Source: Mantis religiosa (lineage: Eukaryota; Arthropoda; Insecta; Mantodea; Mantidae). Taken from it: a stretch of DNA of 64,000 nucleotides. The notes beneath the pieces were generated by a model, which made no database searches, was not told the origin of the DNA, and was given only the letters and a program-made list of their open reading frames with translations. The position numbers and the translations under genes are program-made. The stretch covers positions 54,654,470 through 54,718,469 of the forward strand of contig CM060951.1 of NCBI GenBank assembly GCA_030765055.1, given 5' to 3'. Shown piece by piece: positions 11,735 to 23,820 of this stretch (its first letter is position 1; every line of letters begins with the position of its first letter).

Positions 11735-12457
11735 GTAGTTTAGCATTAGACTTAAGTCACCAACTTTGTAAGCAATATAATATGAAAATTTCTTTTATAA
11801 AATCAAAGGTAATGGCATTCATTTGGAAAGAGCCAGTTAGAACAAAAATAGTTATAAATAATCGTTGCGTTGAACAGGTAAGCCATTTTAACTACTTGGG
11901 AACTGATGTTAGCTATGACAAGGAATATGATGTCTACAATAAAATATGCAAATTTCAAAGAGTGTGTGGAACAATAAATAGAACATTTAGAAACAAAATA
12001 CGTAAAGAAACAAAATTAAAGTTCTACAAAGTTATGGCTGTACCTATACTGACATACGGACGTGAGACTAGGACGTTAACTAAAAAGTAACAGAGTAAAG
12101 TACAGGCTTCAGAAATGAAATTCTTGAGAAGTGTGAAAGGATGCACGAAGACGGACTTAATAAGAAATGTATAAGAGAAGAGCTGAACATTTTTAGTATG
12201 AATGATAGGTTAAAAGATCTCAATCAAAAATGGAAGGAACATGTTGAAAGAATGCCAGATAATAGACTTACAAAACAAATATTACAGTATCATCCTAAAG
12301 GTAGGAGATCGGTGGGCAGACCCAGGAAACGATGGCTGGAGGACTTCGGAGGCGGAAGAGGCACTTGATTGCCTATGCCATGAAGTGAAGAAGAAGAAGA
12401 AGAAGAAGAAGAAGAAGAAGAAGAAGAAGAAGAAGAAGAAGAAGAAGAAGAAGAAGA
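11735..12457 (+). mobile_element. LINE 3' fragment ending in (GAA)n
   Basis: Plus-strand reverse-transcriptase C-terminal region: NMKISFIKSKVMAF, then FNYLGTDVSYDKEYD, CGTINRTFRNKIRKETKLKF, MAVPILTYGRETRTLTKK, stop, SEMKFLRSVKGCTKTDL, frameshift, KWKEHVERMPDNR and GRRSVGRPRKRWLEDF. The FKYLGC-type motif and the KW..HV.RM...GRP.. tail place it in the same LINE family as the 28.3-kb copy. One stop (near 12088-12090) and at least one frameshift (about 12170) disable it. It ends in a long (GAA)n tract. Confidence 0.75.
12386..12457 (+). repeat. (GAA)n microsatellite at LINE 3' end
   Basis: About 24 GAA units immediately after the LINE coding remnant. The open frames of poly-Lys or poly-Ser across it are artefacts. 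Confidence 0.95.
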
Positions 12458-13660
12458 CTTGAAGTCACCGAAGCAGCTAACAACAATCAAGCTTTAGGAT
12501 TATTCCTTGTGGGTATACATATACTTTACTTTGATTTGCTAAGATGTATAGTATGTTGCAGTGGTTGCGAGTTGTGAGACAGTAACTGCAGCACCCACAT
12601 AAATCAGAAGACTCCTGAAGGGCAGACCCGAAATCCTCCCAAATCTGCATAACAATATGTTGCCAGCAATGACGCGTTTCCTAACGATTTCCACATGACA
12701 TCAGTCCTGATGTCACTTATCCTTGCCTTAGCCACTCCGGGAATAGACGAGGTAGTTCACGGCAGTCCCGGCATGCATCTGGGGAAAATCTTTCTGTAGT
12801 GCAAATTATACCGTCAAGCCGCAACACATAAACTGTCGTCACCTGATCCTACAGCCTTGATACAGATGAGAGGAAGTGATGGAGCAGAAAGCAACAGGAC
12901 AAGAAATTTACGATAGAAGAGGGATCACTTTAGCATTCGTCTTTGGACCCGCGAAACCACGAAAATCTGCACTGTCAAAGTGTTCAAATCAACGGAAGTG
13001 GAATCCTGGTTACCATCTGTTTTGTTGCTGAATTGGCACGAAACATTGCTTCATGCACTTTACCGACACAATAGCAAAAGTTTGTCCTCATCCGAGTACA
13101 GAGTACAGAATATATTTTGTTTCACTTTTATCTTTCATCTCTTTATCTTTTTCTCTTCCACGTGAAGCAAACATCAAAGCACAACCGATTTTGTTTCGCT
13201 TCTTTCAGTATCTAGGGAGGCCGCATTTGTCAAGTCGACGTGAGGTCAAGACCTGTTTTTTGATTCAGACTTGCGACTTCAGATAATGATACACATGTGT
13301 GCGCTACTTCAGGGCTCCGGTTCTAATAACATGTCATATTTTAGTTTTTGCGTCATAGCCGTTGCCAATGTGTGCACAAATCATCAGGGATTCCATAAAA
13401 AAAATCATATTATTTATTAGGTCATTTTGGACTTTTTGTGTTGGGCACATTCTTTAACTTAATCATTATTTTGTTATTTTCCTGCATTTACATTCACTAA
13501 TAATTTCATATTATTGACATTTTATAGGAATAACTAAATCAATAGAGGCTTCATTATATAAGACTAACATCACATTCTTATTTAATAGGAAAAGTTAAGC
13601 ATGAAGGATAGGAGATATTGTCATAGTTGGAAATTAATCGCTCTTCAACACTAACCGGGT
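12458..13660. other. Non-coding stretch
   Basis: No gene, tandem array or recognisable mobile element seen. Confidence 0.35.
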
Positions 13661-13667
13661 GTAGGTT

Positions 13668-13790
13668 TGGATTTGAATAGATTAGAGTCAGACTGAAAAA
13701 TTTAATGCCATAGCCACAATTTGAACTGGTTACTCTTAACTACTGAACTGCCGTGGCCAACATACCCGCATGAAATTAAATTCTTCAACT
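13668..13790 (-). repeat. SINE family B fragment
   Basis: Minus-strand copy: GAGTCAGACTGAAAAATT, ATGCCATAGCCAC, ATTTGAAC (reversed B box), the ACTGAACTGCCGTGGCC block and AAATTCTTCAACTGACTC follow in the order seen at 39020-39160, but diverged. Confidence 0.7.
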
Positions 13791-14229
13791 GACTCATATA
13801 CGTAATTTCTTACGCATGAATTTATGTGACAAAGTAGGTATAAACGAGGTCAGTTTTCCAAATTTTGTATTAATAAGTGGTAGGATTAGAATTAGGATTA
13901 CTAGGAGGGGATTCGGCACTGCCACCAGTCTTCATCTATTGTACTTATGCCTAAAAGTGAGGCGTCCCCGGGAGGAAGGATGAGGAGAGAGGAGACAGAA
14001 CAGTGCAGAGGGCAGGATCCCTACATTTTGCTTAGATGAAAACTTCTCCGGTAGGACAGGACAAGGATATTGAAGGCAACCGACGTACCGGAGAAGGAAA
14101 TGGTTCACTCAGAGCATAGTATCCTGCCATGATACACATCATCACATGCCATGCACCGCCAAGATTCCCGCCGACACTTCTGCCCTGAAAGAAACCATCA
14201 GATGAGAGATGATGTCAAATGATAATAAA

Positions 14230-14396
14230 GATGAAGTGAAATGGAGGGACAGGACATTCGATTGGGCTACCCAGCATTCGCGTGGTGACTCAGGAAAACC
14301 CGCGAAAAAACCGTGGGTTAGGTAGGTCGGCTACGGCAATCGAACCCGGGCCTTCCAAATGCGAGCCACAGAGTAAACCGCCTGAGTGATTAAGTG
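14230..14396 (-). repeat. Possible third tRNA-derived repeat (SINE C)
   Basis: On the minus strand there is a B-box-like CCCGGGTTCGATTGCC preceded by a plausible A-box region, followed by a body with GTGGGTTTTCCTGAG-like sequence on the plus complement. Only one copy is convincing here, so this is tentative. Confidence 0.35.
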
Positions 14397-14472
14397 ATAC
14401 AGCCAGTTGTTATAATCTTTGTATCTTGTAATACTTTGTGAAATCCTCTTCATTTTGTATAAACTGAGAACT

Positions 14473-15000
14473 CTTCTTCTTCTTCTTCTTCTTCTTCTTC
14501 TTCTTCTTCTTCTTCACTTCATGGCATAGGCAATCAAGTGTCTGTTTCGCCTTCGAAGTCCTCCAGCCATCGTTTCCTGGGTCTGCCCACCGATCTCCTA
14601 CCTTTAGGATGATACTGTAATATTTGTTTTGTAAGATGGATAGAGACAACATGAAAAATTCAATGCCATGGCCGGGATTTGAACCACGGATCTACTGGTT
14701 TCCGTCCAGTGGAAACCAGTAGATCCGTGGTTCAAATCCCGGCCATGGCATTGAATTTTTCATGTTGTCTCTATCCATCAAATATCTTAGCCTATATACG
14801 GCTAGTGTGGAGAAATGATTAATTTCCATCAATTAACTAAAATTTGTTTTGTAAGTCTATTATCTGGCATTCTTTCAACATGTTCCTTCCATTTTTGTTT
14901 GAGATCTTTTAACCTATCATTCATACCAAAACTGTCCAGCTCTTCTCTTATATTTTCATTTCTTGTTAAGTCACTCTTCGTGCATCCTTTCACACAAATG
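14473..15000 (-). mobile_element. LINE 3' fragment (same family as 11.7 kb), minus strand
   Basis: Reading leftwards: KGCTKSDLTRNENIREELDS, NDRLKDLKQKWKEHVERM, then after an interruption the GDRWADPGNDGW frame (equivalent to GRPRKRW), then (GAA)n, seen as (CTT)n at 14473-14514. It is close in sequence to the 12.1-12.46 kb copy. A SINE B hairpin (14636-14841) is inserted within it and flanked by a 14-bp duplication of LINE sequence. Confidence 0.8.
14636..14841 (+). repeat. SINE B hairpin copy with 14-bp target duplication
   Basis: An insert of about 206 bp bounded by ATTTGTTTTGTAAG at 14622-14635 and again at 14842-14855. The first 145 bp form a near-perfect head-to-head inverted repeat (arms about 14636-14709 and 14710-14782), each arm carrying the B box GGTTCAAATCCCGG. 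The right arm runs on into the family 3' region (TTAGCCTATATACGGC, TTAATTTCCATCAATTAACT). The target duplication shows that the hairpin arrived as a unit. Confidence 0.85.
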
Positions 15001-15054
15001 GGAGCAGTTTTGAAACACACAATAGAACACAGTTTTTTCTTTTTTTCTTTTTTT

Positions 15055-15286
15055 GTAATTTACGCCCTCCTCCAACGTTAAGTCATATCAGGCGATGAAT
15101 GGAATATGTGAAATGATGCTAAATGTTCCCAGGATCCACAGAACTTAGAGTTACGCCACACTCAGGATGAAGGAAACCCTGAAAAACCTTATCCAGGTAA
15201 CTCACCCTGACCGAAATTCGAACTCGGTACCTCTTGAATGTAGGGCAGACACGCCACCGTCTACCGTATAGGCTACCGAGGCGGGT
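15055..15286 (-). repeat. SINE family A copy
   Basis: Minus-strand copy: CTCCAACGTTAAGTCATATC, GGTAACTCACCCTGA, AATTCGAACTCGGTACC (reversed B box) and GCTACCGAGGCGGG (reversed head), with a T-rich stretch at 15031-15055 representing the A tail. Confidence 0.85.
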
Positions 15287-15289
15287 ATA

Positions 15290-16145
15290 TAACACTCCGA
15301 GTAGCACACGTAGACAGGCATACGATTTTCACTTTCTCTGTCACACCAAAGTAGACTGGGAAGATTTCAACCCACATAAAAATTCAACGCGGTAATTTCA
15401 CTGATTCATCACGGTTTTTAGGCTCCAAACTGTGCAAAGAAAATGGAATGCAAAGGCCATTAGGGAGCCATTACAAGCTTTTAAAGGATTTAACTATCAT
15501 TTACAACCACTATATTCGGGTATTCTTGTTGCATATATAGGATAATGTGTAATAAAACATTTTTAAAAACGTTCATCTTGACTAACATGTATACAGAATA
15601 CGCGCTTTCAATAACATTTTGCACAGGAGTGATTAGAAAAGTCATGTGATTCCCGCATAAGGTACGTTTATGGAAAGTTTGTGGAAGAGAGAACATAGAA
15701 AGTAATATAAATGCAACGGTTAGTTATTAAAATTTTTTCTGCTATCTTTTAGTTTGCTTAGTGTATGATACTTATTTTGATCTGCAAGTTAGGGCCTTTA
15801 AAGGTCAAAGGATAGACACTAAGTAAGATACCTCGAGCACTGTAACCTCCGCATGCATCTACTTCGGCTGAAACTCCTAGGTGCAAGAGATAAAATGAGG
15901 AAAACACAGGAAATGAGGCAGAGAGGCCACAAAGACGCGGGGAAGTCTTTAAGATGTGCTGAGAGTTCTTCATAGCGATATCAGGACTCGCTATGCAGCC
16001 ATCAACACTTGAAAATAGCATTTGTAAGACGCAAGGATCCTCTGGTATCGCCATACACCAGGGGACTGAGAGAACGTCTAAAAATGTTAAGGAAATGGAA
16101 CGAAGGGAAATGTTGTAAGGGAAGTTTGATATAAAAGCAAGCATC
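15290..16145. other. Non-coding stretch
   Basis: No gene recognised. A minus-strand open frame of 128 codons (15758-16144) has no motif, codon bias or context supporting it. Confidence 0.35.
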
Positions 16146-16149
16146 CCCT

Positions 16150-16915
16150 AAGTCAGAGGAAGACAGCTTCGAGAGCTGTGACGTATTTCAGCGCTGCAGC
16201 GCATATGACGTCAGGCAGGAGCTGTGTATTACAAAGTTGCCTATATAAAAGGCGTCGTGAGTACAGAGTCTGAGGGTTTAGTGAGGTGTAAAACACTCGT
16301 TACAACAATGTAGCTGCCACGTACCAAATGGAACTGTTTAATTTACATTGTGGTGATTTATTGAAGGACAAATATACACACTAGAAAGACGGCTGATTTT
16401 TACAAGAATGTCCCCCAAACCAGATTTCCGAGGTTTTATTCACTTGTCGCACGGACACTGTGTATGCTTGGCTCGACATATGTGCGCGAACAATTTGTTT
16501 CTTTCTGTTATGAAATTAGCTAAGTCCAAAACCCGAAGTACCTTGTCGTATCACAATCTAACATGCAGCTTTCGATTATAAATTTCCCAGACATTACGTC
16601 CTGACACTGATAAACTAGTTAAAGGTAAAAGAGACAGAAAGTGTCGGAAAGTGTCCACGTTATTTTGTTCTGAATGGGTCTCCTCTAATTTGCAGAGAAA
16701 ATTCCTTTATGTTTTATTTTATTTACTTTATAACGTGCCTGAACTTTAGATATACTACGAGGTGAAGATTGATATATTTTCTGATAGCACAGGGCCAAAA
16801 TGTAATTGTTTATAAACTGACCAATTGTGTAATTAAAGCAGTCAGCATTAATGTTACAACACCCAATATGTAAGTTGTACATATTATTAATACCAGATAC
16901 GTTTCCTGTCTTTCC
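16150..16915 (+). repeat. Dispersed repeat R2, copy 1 (LTR-like)
   Basis: About 765 bp, highly similar to 44541-45299 in the same orientation. Near the start both copies have a TATA-like element (TATATAAAAGGCG here) 25-30 bp before GTGAGTACAGA, which resembles a core promoter and initiator. Both end at CATACGTTTCCTGTC. No open reading frame of note. A solo LTR is a reasonable guess, but I do not see clear TG...CA ends or matching short target duplications, so the class is unproven. Confidence 0.65.
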
Positions 16916-18645
16916 TACGCTGTCGGAACTCCAACAAATCAAACTATTTCCTTCCTCTTGTGCAGCAGAAATCAATGCAACTCTTACATGTTACTGCGGT
17001 GACTTCGTTCACTTAGAAAGGGCCTGAGCTCCTGACAAAAAGAATGAATGAATGATTAAATGAATGTGTAATAACAACCAGTATAATAATTCTTTACTTG
17101 CATTAAATTATAATTGTAAAACCTTACAGAAGTTCAATTAATTATTTGCATTCATAAGATAAAAGATGACCCGCTGAGATTCTAAGAGCAGAAAGGTTGT
17201 GAAGAAGACTTTACGTCAGCAGATTTATTCCAACACAACAGTAGTTTCTTGCACCAAGAGTGCTTTAATCAACAAATGTTCCGGTAGATAAAAAAACCTG
17301 ACCGTAATTTTATGTTATGGCAGTGTCCTTGGGAATTGGTTGAAAACCATATGCATGAAAAAGCAATTACATATTTTAGTTGAAACAACAAAAAGTGAAA
17401 GACGGATTCATAAAGCAGGGAAACTTCATTAAAACTGTTGCTAAGTTTTATAGACCTGGGAGCAGTCGGGACGCTTTTTTAAAAATTAGAGATCAAAGAA
17501 AGTCTTTGTATAATTGAGCACGAACAAGAAATGCCAAAATACGCATAGATTCTCTGAAGTAGTAATTACCTTCCTAAAGGTGCAAAATGTAAATAACAGG
17601 TTGGATGTATTCTTTCTTTGTTACAGAATACAAAATAATAAAAATAGCGTTATTACTAAATACTTAATTACCTTATTTCCTTCAAAATATTCTCCTCTCA
17701 TGAAATACAACTGTCTCAGCAATTTTTTTATTGCTGAAAAGAAATTGTGAGCCCGTTTTACTTTTTCTGTCACATATTTGCAATACGTAAGAGGAAATAC
17801 CTATTGGATTCGACCTCAGAAATTCAATACCCAATTAAATTTCATCGGAAGCACAGCTTTCAATGCGAAAAAGGCGCGTGTGTGTGTATAAATGAAATGT
17901 GTAGTGTTTAACGCCCGCTTTTACTACATACGGCACCGCAGGCGATGACATTGATGATACATGAGATGAAGATGGAGCACTGGTGGAATGAGATGGCGGG
18001 GGAAACCGGAGATCCCGGAGAAAGCCCGCCCCAGCGCCGTGTTGTCCACCACACTGAGCCACGGCGCGGCCGTGTGTGTGTAGGAAGCAACTTCTCGGTA
18101 TTTTCAAAAATAAGTTCAACGATTTTGGTAAAACACCTTGGCCCCTATTGATAGATTCATTCATCCTTCAGACTTTTTTGGTCCGCATCAAGCCTTTTCA
18201 CATTCCTAGAAATAAAATGCTTCGGACCAATATAAGCCATGGAGAAACAAGAAGCAAACGCCAATGTCAGTCACTATGCAACAAATTTCTTCTTTATAAG
18301 CAATTGCTGAACGTCGGTCCGTGTGTTCTGCTGGATGACACCCATTTCTGAGATTCTCCTTCACGAGCTTCATTCCTTACGTAAACTTAACCACTGGCGT
18401 GAGAGCCCTAACAGGGCTAAGGCCTACCTACCCGACTGCCGACCTCACGCCTACTTACGCACGGCAAAAGTGGGCCATCATCCAACCGATACGGGGAGGA
18501 GATGTGGTCAGTATCTCGGCATCCTCCAGCCGGAACATTGGTTTTCGTGACCAGGACCGCTTACCTAGCATAAGTTCCTCACTTTCCTCACGATGCTGAG
18601 TGGGTCATTCCTTACGTGGAAGATGAAATTAGATGTTAGGTATAT
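16916..18645. other. Non-coding stretch
   Basis: No recognisable gene. The stretch 17910-18100 is unusually GC-rich (CGGGGGAAACCGGAG, CCGCCCCAGCGCCGTG) and may be a relic of another repeat, but I cannot assign it. Confidence 0.3.
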
Positions 18646-18647
18646 CA

Positions 18648-19975
18648 GGCCCGGTTGCATAAAGGATAATCTAAGCGCAAGCATATGAAAATGATCTTCA
18701 GTCAAGCTTAACTTAGAATTTTGGTTGTATAAACATTGATCTAAGTTCATGGCCTCTTGATATAAGATCAAACCTAACTGGTGAATTTTCTCCAGTTAAC
18801 TTGATTGAACTTAGATCAGCAGAGCTGCAGAATTTGCAAAATAGTTTCTGAGAAGAAATAAGTAGTGCAGCTTTAAATAAATAGTAAATAAATCATTTTT
18901 GTGGTTGCTTGTATAAATAGTTAGCCTCTTTATTTCACAAGATGTATGTTAAATATGCATTGTTTGTGTTCATAACCTATACATTTTAATTATTTTCAGA
19001 ATTCAGATTACTCTGATATCTCTGATAATTAGAATTTTCAATTTGAAAGGTCTCCTCGTGTTTTCCAACATAGAGGGAATTCCATCTCAGAACTAAATGA
19101 CAGAAAATTCAAAATGAGATTTCGACTATCAAAGCATATAGTTGAAGAACTGGAGCATAGGCTACATACACAGTTAATAACACAAACCCTGAGGAATTAT
19201 GCACTCAATCCAATATGATCCTGCTCACATTACGGTTCTATGCAACTGAAATCTTCCAGATGGTGATTGGGGATATATTTAATATAAATAAAGGGACTGC
19301 GTTTAGAACAATACACAAAGTGACAAGGGAGATTGCAGCTTTAAGATTTCATTTCATCAGGATGTCTATGGAAAAGGGTGAAATAAGAAGGGTAATGCGA
19401 TATTTAAAATTAGTGGAATGCATCTTCTCTTTTGCTTGAACTTCCATTTTTATATACAAATGTAATAATTTGTAACTTAAAACGTCATTTATCTCCCATC
19501 TTTTGTTTATAATTTCCAACTCACAATATTGTAAACAGACGAAAATGAAAAAGATGTACATTGGGCATATAATGGAGATAAAGTAAGAGAAATGATTAAC
19601 TTTTGATAAATACTGTTTCAATATGGAGTACATTCTTATACTGTTTGTTTAAAATAACATTACTTCTAGGACAAATAACCATAAAGCGAAAGATTTATTT
19701 AGTTTTTGTAATGTCTAGATTGGATACTCTGTGCAGTTGAATAAAACAGGGTCGAATAATTCCGATAATGCTCGAATCCTTTCGATACAACACGAAAGTT
19801 GCGACATGTTTGGCGATGTTGCCGCATTTGTTTTTGTGATCTCAGATCAGTACTAAACGGCGTTTATTTAATCTAAGATCAGCATTTTACAACCCACGCG
19901 GGCTCCCAAACTTAGTTCAATTTTGATCTTTGATTATAAATGAACTGCAGTTAGCGATTTTTATGCAACCGGGCC
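18648..19975 (+). mobile_element. PIF/Harbinger DNA transposon, decayed
   Basis: Inverted termini GGCCCGGTTGCATAAA (left) and TTTATGCAACCGGGCC (right, with one extra T) match the GGGCCCGTTTGCA-like ends of insect Harbinger elements. Flanking trinucleotides are TCA and TTA, consistent with a degenerate 3-bp target duplication. Subterminal sequence also contains repeated TTAGATCA/TGATCT-type blocks (18735-18815 and 19840-19930). The internal transposase is short, so the copy is internally deleted. Confidence 0.75.
19105..19437 (+). pseudogene. Harbinger transposase N-terminal relic
   Basis: Translation shows MRFRLSKHIVEELEHRL, then after a stop LTLRFYATEIFQMVIGDIFN and HKVTREIAALRFHFIRM. This matches the region before the first catalytic aspartate of PIF/Harbinger DDE_4 transposases (LRFYATG..q..vGD...i....V..vs.aia.l...fI.mP). 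The catalytic part is absent: AT-rich non-coding sequence follows to the right terminus. Confidence 0.75.
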
Positions 19976-19978
19976 TTA

Positions 19979-22012
19979 GTGATCATAATCCTAGAACTGC
20001 GGCTTTATATGATACAAGGTTCAGAGTATGGCCTGCAGGAGGTTCATAGGATCATAGGTTATCGGATCATCTCCATAGGCAGCGTTTTGTTCATAAGCTA
20101 ACCTAGAGCCGATTGGTTTCTGAAGTCTTTATCTCAACTAATGAAATTATTTGTAACAGTATTTTTGGGTTCGGAGGAATTATGAATTTATAAAATATAT
20201 GTAGTTGTGTGAATAGCCGAAGTAGTAGTGGTGTAACGTGGTATGACGTGATGTGGTGACGTGCCATTAGATCGGTCAATCACAGAATTGAGAAGTAACG
20301 TTAGTGACGAGAATTCAGTAATCTTTAGAAAAGTGATATATTCTTCAGCCTTGTTTAATTACGATAAGTTAATAATCTTTAAAAGTGATATGTTCTTCAG
20401 TTTTGTTAGTTACAAGAAGTAAATAATCTTGAGGAGAGTGATATGTTCTTCAGTCTGGTCGTATAAATATAATAGAATAAGAATTTATCGAAATAATTTG
20501 ACTTCTTTATTCCGAATCACGCCTTGAAACACATGTCTCATGACTTATTTAGAATTCGATTGATACTTCAAAATAATCATGGAAGTGAACGTATGAACAT
20601 AATTTTGGAGCTGATGTTGGCGTGGATGCCTTGTACAGGAGGATCCAAGTAAGAAATCAGAATTAACATTATTAGACCCAAATTCCCGTTACATATTGTA
20701 ACGTGAAATCACTATTTGCCAGAGTATCAGAGAGGAAGATATGTCACGGTAACGTGTGTAACTGGCATTCGTTAGGTAGCCGGTTCGATCAACGCCAACC
20801 GAGTTCTTTGTTTAGGATTTTCCGTGAGTTCCCCTTATGACTAGCTGAATTCTGGGACTGATTCTCTAATTCATGGATTTCTTTTCTTTCCTTTCTCATT
20901 TCACTCCCTGTCATCTTTCAGGTTTGGTTGTCAGTGCGCTGGTTGATGATACAGATACCACCTTATCTGGTCCCCCTTGAAGTTACTACTTAAGGCCCTA
21001 GGGTAGCTTCATCCCCCTCTCCCTGGGTGTGTGAGCTTCAGTGGTAGGCCGGGTACAATCTCTCCAACTGCTAGGAACTTGTGTGCTTCTCTGCTGGTTC
21101 GCTGGCTTCATCCTTTGCCAGCCTAAGGTCTCCCTTCGGCGCATACCTTCCCCACAAGAGACTCCCTTTGGTTCACCGTGGATGGAGGCGTCCTTTTTCC
21201 GTTCCTTCGATCATAATCACATCACCAAAGTGTTGTAACTTAGCAGATAGCCTTTGAGTAGTGACATGCTAGCTCCTACCCTACATCCAGCTCAAACAAA
21301 AGCGATTATCCTCCTCCCATCGTGAAACTAAAACCTGAAGTTTAAGAGCATTGAGAGTTGACATGCAACAAAAGTGCTCAGTGCGAGTCGGAAATGGTCC
21401 CAGATTTTGCGCTATGCATTTGGCTATTTTCTCGTACATACAGATACATTTTATCAGTTTACACGAAGGCTTCACGTCACATTATGTTGGTTGGTTGTAA
21501 ATAATTGCTGCAAACTGTGTAAGACGGATACACTGATGGAGCGTGGCTGTGTTACTCCGTTAACTATCGCTCTCACTTTACACGGTAAATGAACGGGAAC
21601 AGACGCTGTAAAGACCATAGCATGGGACTATTAACATTCCGTTATGCCGTCTGACTCACACAGAACTTATATCTGCCGTTCTCCGGTCGGTTTAGCAGTC
21701 CATTTGCTAAAGAAAAGTGTGTATTTAGTTAATACTAGCTGAAATACCCGCCGCTATCCGTGGTTTGACAAATTATCTCTTTCAGTTTAAGACTTTGCTT
21801 GCCTAGGTTACTTCGAAGGCATTTAAAATACAATCCAACACGCTTAAAAAAATATTTAAAACCCTTAGTGCAGCATAAAGAACAAAAATATATAGGAACA
21901 CCAGAAAACACTATGCAATAATACTTGTGAAAAACCACAAATACTACGTAAACTGCACGTGAAGTATGAGTGACATTGTGAGTTATGGAAGTTGTCATTT
22001 ATATCACTTTTT
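19979..22012. other. Mostly non-coding; includes a short tandem triplication
   Basis: Apart from the imperfect tandem repeat at 20318-20470, nothing recognisable. The short open frames have no family features. Confidence 0.35.
20318..20470. repeat. Imperfect tandem repeat, about 50 bp x 3
   Basis: Three successive units share TAATCTT...AGTGATAT, then TTCTTCAG and a weaker TT(A/G)...TACGATAAGTTA-like end. They are diverged by substitutions and small indels. Confidence 0.65.
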
Positions 22013-22014
22013 TA

Positions 22015-23347
22015 CAGGTGGGTCAAAAAGTAATGCCTCCTATTTTTTTCTCTTTTAATTGCCAAGAAAATTGAATCCAATTTACATAGCTTGAAAACTA
22101 CAACATTGACGATTAATTTGTCACTATTCAATATAATCTCCATCCTTTTCCACAGTTTTGGTCCACCTTTTAACTAGGGCATGTATTCTAGTGTGGTAAA
22201 ACACACGGTCTTGCTTTCTAAGCCATTGACGCACGCACGTTTACACTGCCTCCTCATCTTCAAAATGAATCCCACGATGAACTTCCTTTAGTGGTCCGAA
22301 CAGATGAAAGTCTGATGGTGCCAGGTCAGGGCTGTATGGGGATGAGGTAAGACTTGTCATCCCAGTTTATCAATTTCTGCAGTGGTGTAACGGCTGGTGT
22401 GTTGTCTTACATTGTCATGCAAAAGAAGAACATCCGCCATAGTTTTTGTTGGGCGAACACGGCGAAGACCTGCTTTCAGCTTCTTTAGAGTTCTGACGTA
22501 TTGGACAGAATTTATTGTGCATCTCTGCTCCAAAAAATGAATCATAAACACACCCTCTGCATCCCAAAATACTGTCGCAATAACTTTCCATGCCGATCGC
22601 TGAGTTTTGAACCTTTTTTCTTCGGTGACGTTGTGTGATGCTATTCTATTGACTACCTCTATGATTCAGGTTTAAAAAAATGAGCCCACGTTTCGTCTCC
22701 AGTAACGATTTTTTCCAGAAACTCCTTTCCCTCCAAATTGAAGGGCTGCACGTGTTCGGAGGCTATTGTTTTCCTTGTTTCTTTGTTTTGGGCGGTTAAC
22801 ATTCTTGGTACCCAACGTGAACAAACTTTTTGGTAACCCAGTTGTTGAATAATCGGCATCACACTGCCTTTACTGAGGGAGATAATGCGACACAATTCAC
22901 CTGTTGTTACCCGGCGATCACCACGAATGATGTCATCGACTCGCTGAATGTTGCATGGAGTCACTGCAGTCATCGGCCTGCCGCTTCGCTTTTCATCTGC
23001 CAATGGTGTTTGCCCTTCAGCTTCGTTACAACGACGAACCCATCGTCTAACAGTGCTGACATACACCGTTGCATCACCATACACATTTTTTTTTGCCTTT
23101 CGTGAATTCGAATTGGCGTTTCACCTTATGCAGTCAAAAATTCAGTCACAGAAGGCTCTCTAATACGAATGTTGATGTCAGCCATTTTGCAAGAGGATGC
23201 AGTGCTGCCACCTGTTGACTTAGGAATTTACTACTGCAGGTGATTGGAGAAGAAGGTTTAAGGAATTGCGCCAAATTCAAAGTTTTCACATAACTTACTT
23301 ATTTAAGGGGGGAAAAATAAGAGGCATTACTTTTTGACTATCCGTCG
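22015..23347 (-). mobile_element. Mariner-family transposon, minus strand
   Basis: About 1.33 kb with inverted ends GGTGGGTCAAAAAGTAATGC (left) and GCATTACTTTTTGAC (right), following TA at the left. It is the same family as 31047-32385, with which it can be aligned end to end in opposite orientation. The transposase reads on the minus strand. Confidence 0.9.
22357..23180 (-). pseudogene. Mariner transposase pseudogene (copy 1)
   Basis: Minus-strand reading: MYGDATVYVSTVRRWVRRCN (second helix-turn-helix), DEKRSGRPMTAV linker, VTGDETWAHFFKPES (first catalytic Asp), FLEQRCTINSVQYVRTL and MADVLLLHDNVRQHTSRY (second catalytic Asp). The final Asp block is near 22340-22300. A stop just after FFKPES (about 22657) and further breaks split the gene. 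Comparison with the 31.2-kb copy shows that each has independent lesions. Confidence 0.85.
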
Positions 23348-23610
23348 TGTTTCATAGACATTTGTTTGCAGAAAAACATAAGCTAAAACAAATCGAAATT
23401 TAAGGAACATTCATTCAGTAATAAATTGTGTATCCAAAATTAATAGTAGTGCCATGTGTTGGATTACTTAGCTTCTTAATAACGTGCCTTAAAATATTAC
23501 ATTGCTTTATCTGGTACCCTATACAAATATACACAATTAATGCTATTAATTACTTGTCTTTGCCCATGTTTTGACGTTTATTTACTTATATTTTGTTTTT
23601 GTTTTGTTAG

Positions 23611-23820
23611 TTTACGTCCTCCAACGCTAAGTCATAACAAACGACGAAGGAAATGCGTAAAAATGCTCGCATGAGTCCAGGATCCATAGACCGTCTTTCA
23701 GGATGAGGGCAAACTTCGGAAAAAAAAAACCTTATCCAGATAACTCATTCTTAGAAATTCAAACTGGGGAATTCCTGAACGTGAGGCAGACACGCTACCA
23801 CCTGCACTACAGAGGTGGGT
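23611..23820 (-). repeat. SINE family A copy
   Basis: Minus-strand copy with TTACGTCCTCCAACGCTAAG, AACCTTATCCAGATAACTCA, degenerate B box AATTCAAACTGGGG and a head ending AGAGGTGGG. Confidence 0.8.

Noticed and set aside
15758..16144. 128-codon minus-strand frame
   Set aside because: No motif, no neighbour, AT-rich background; codon pattern looks random.
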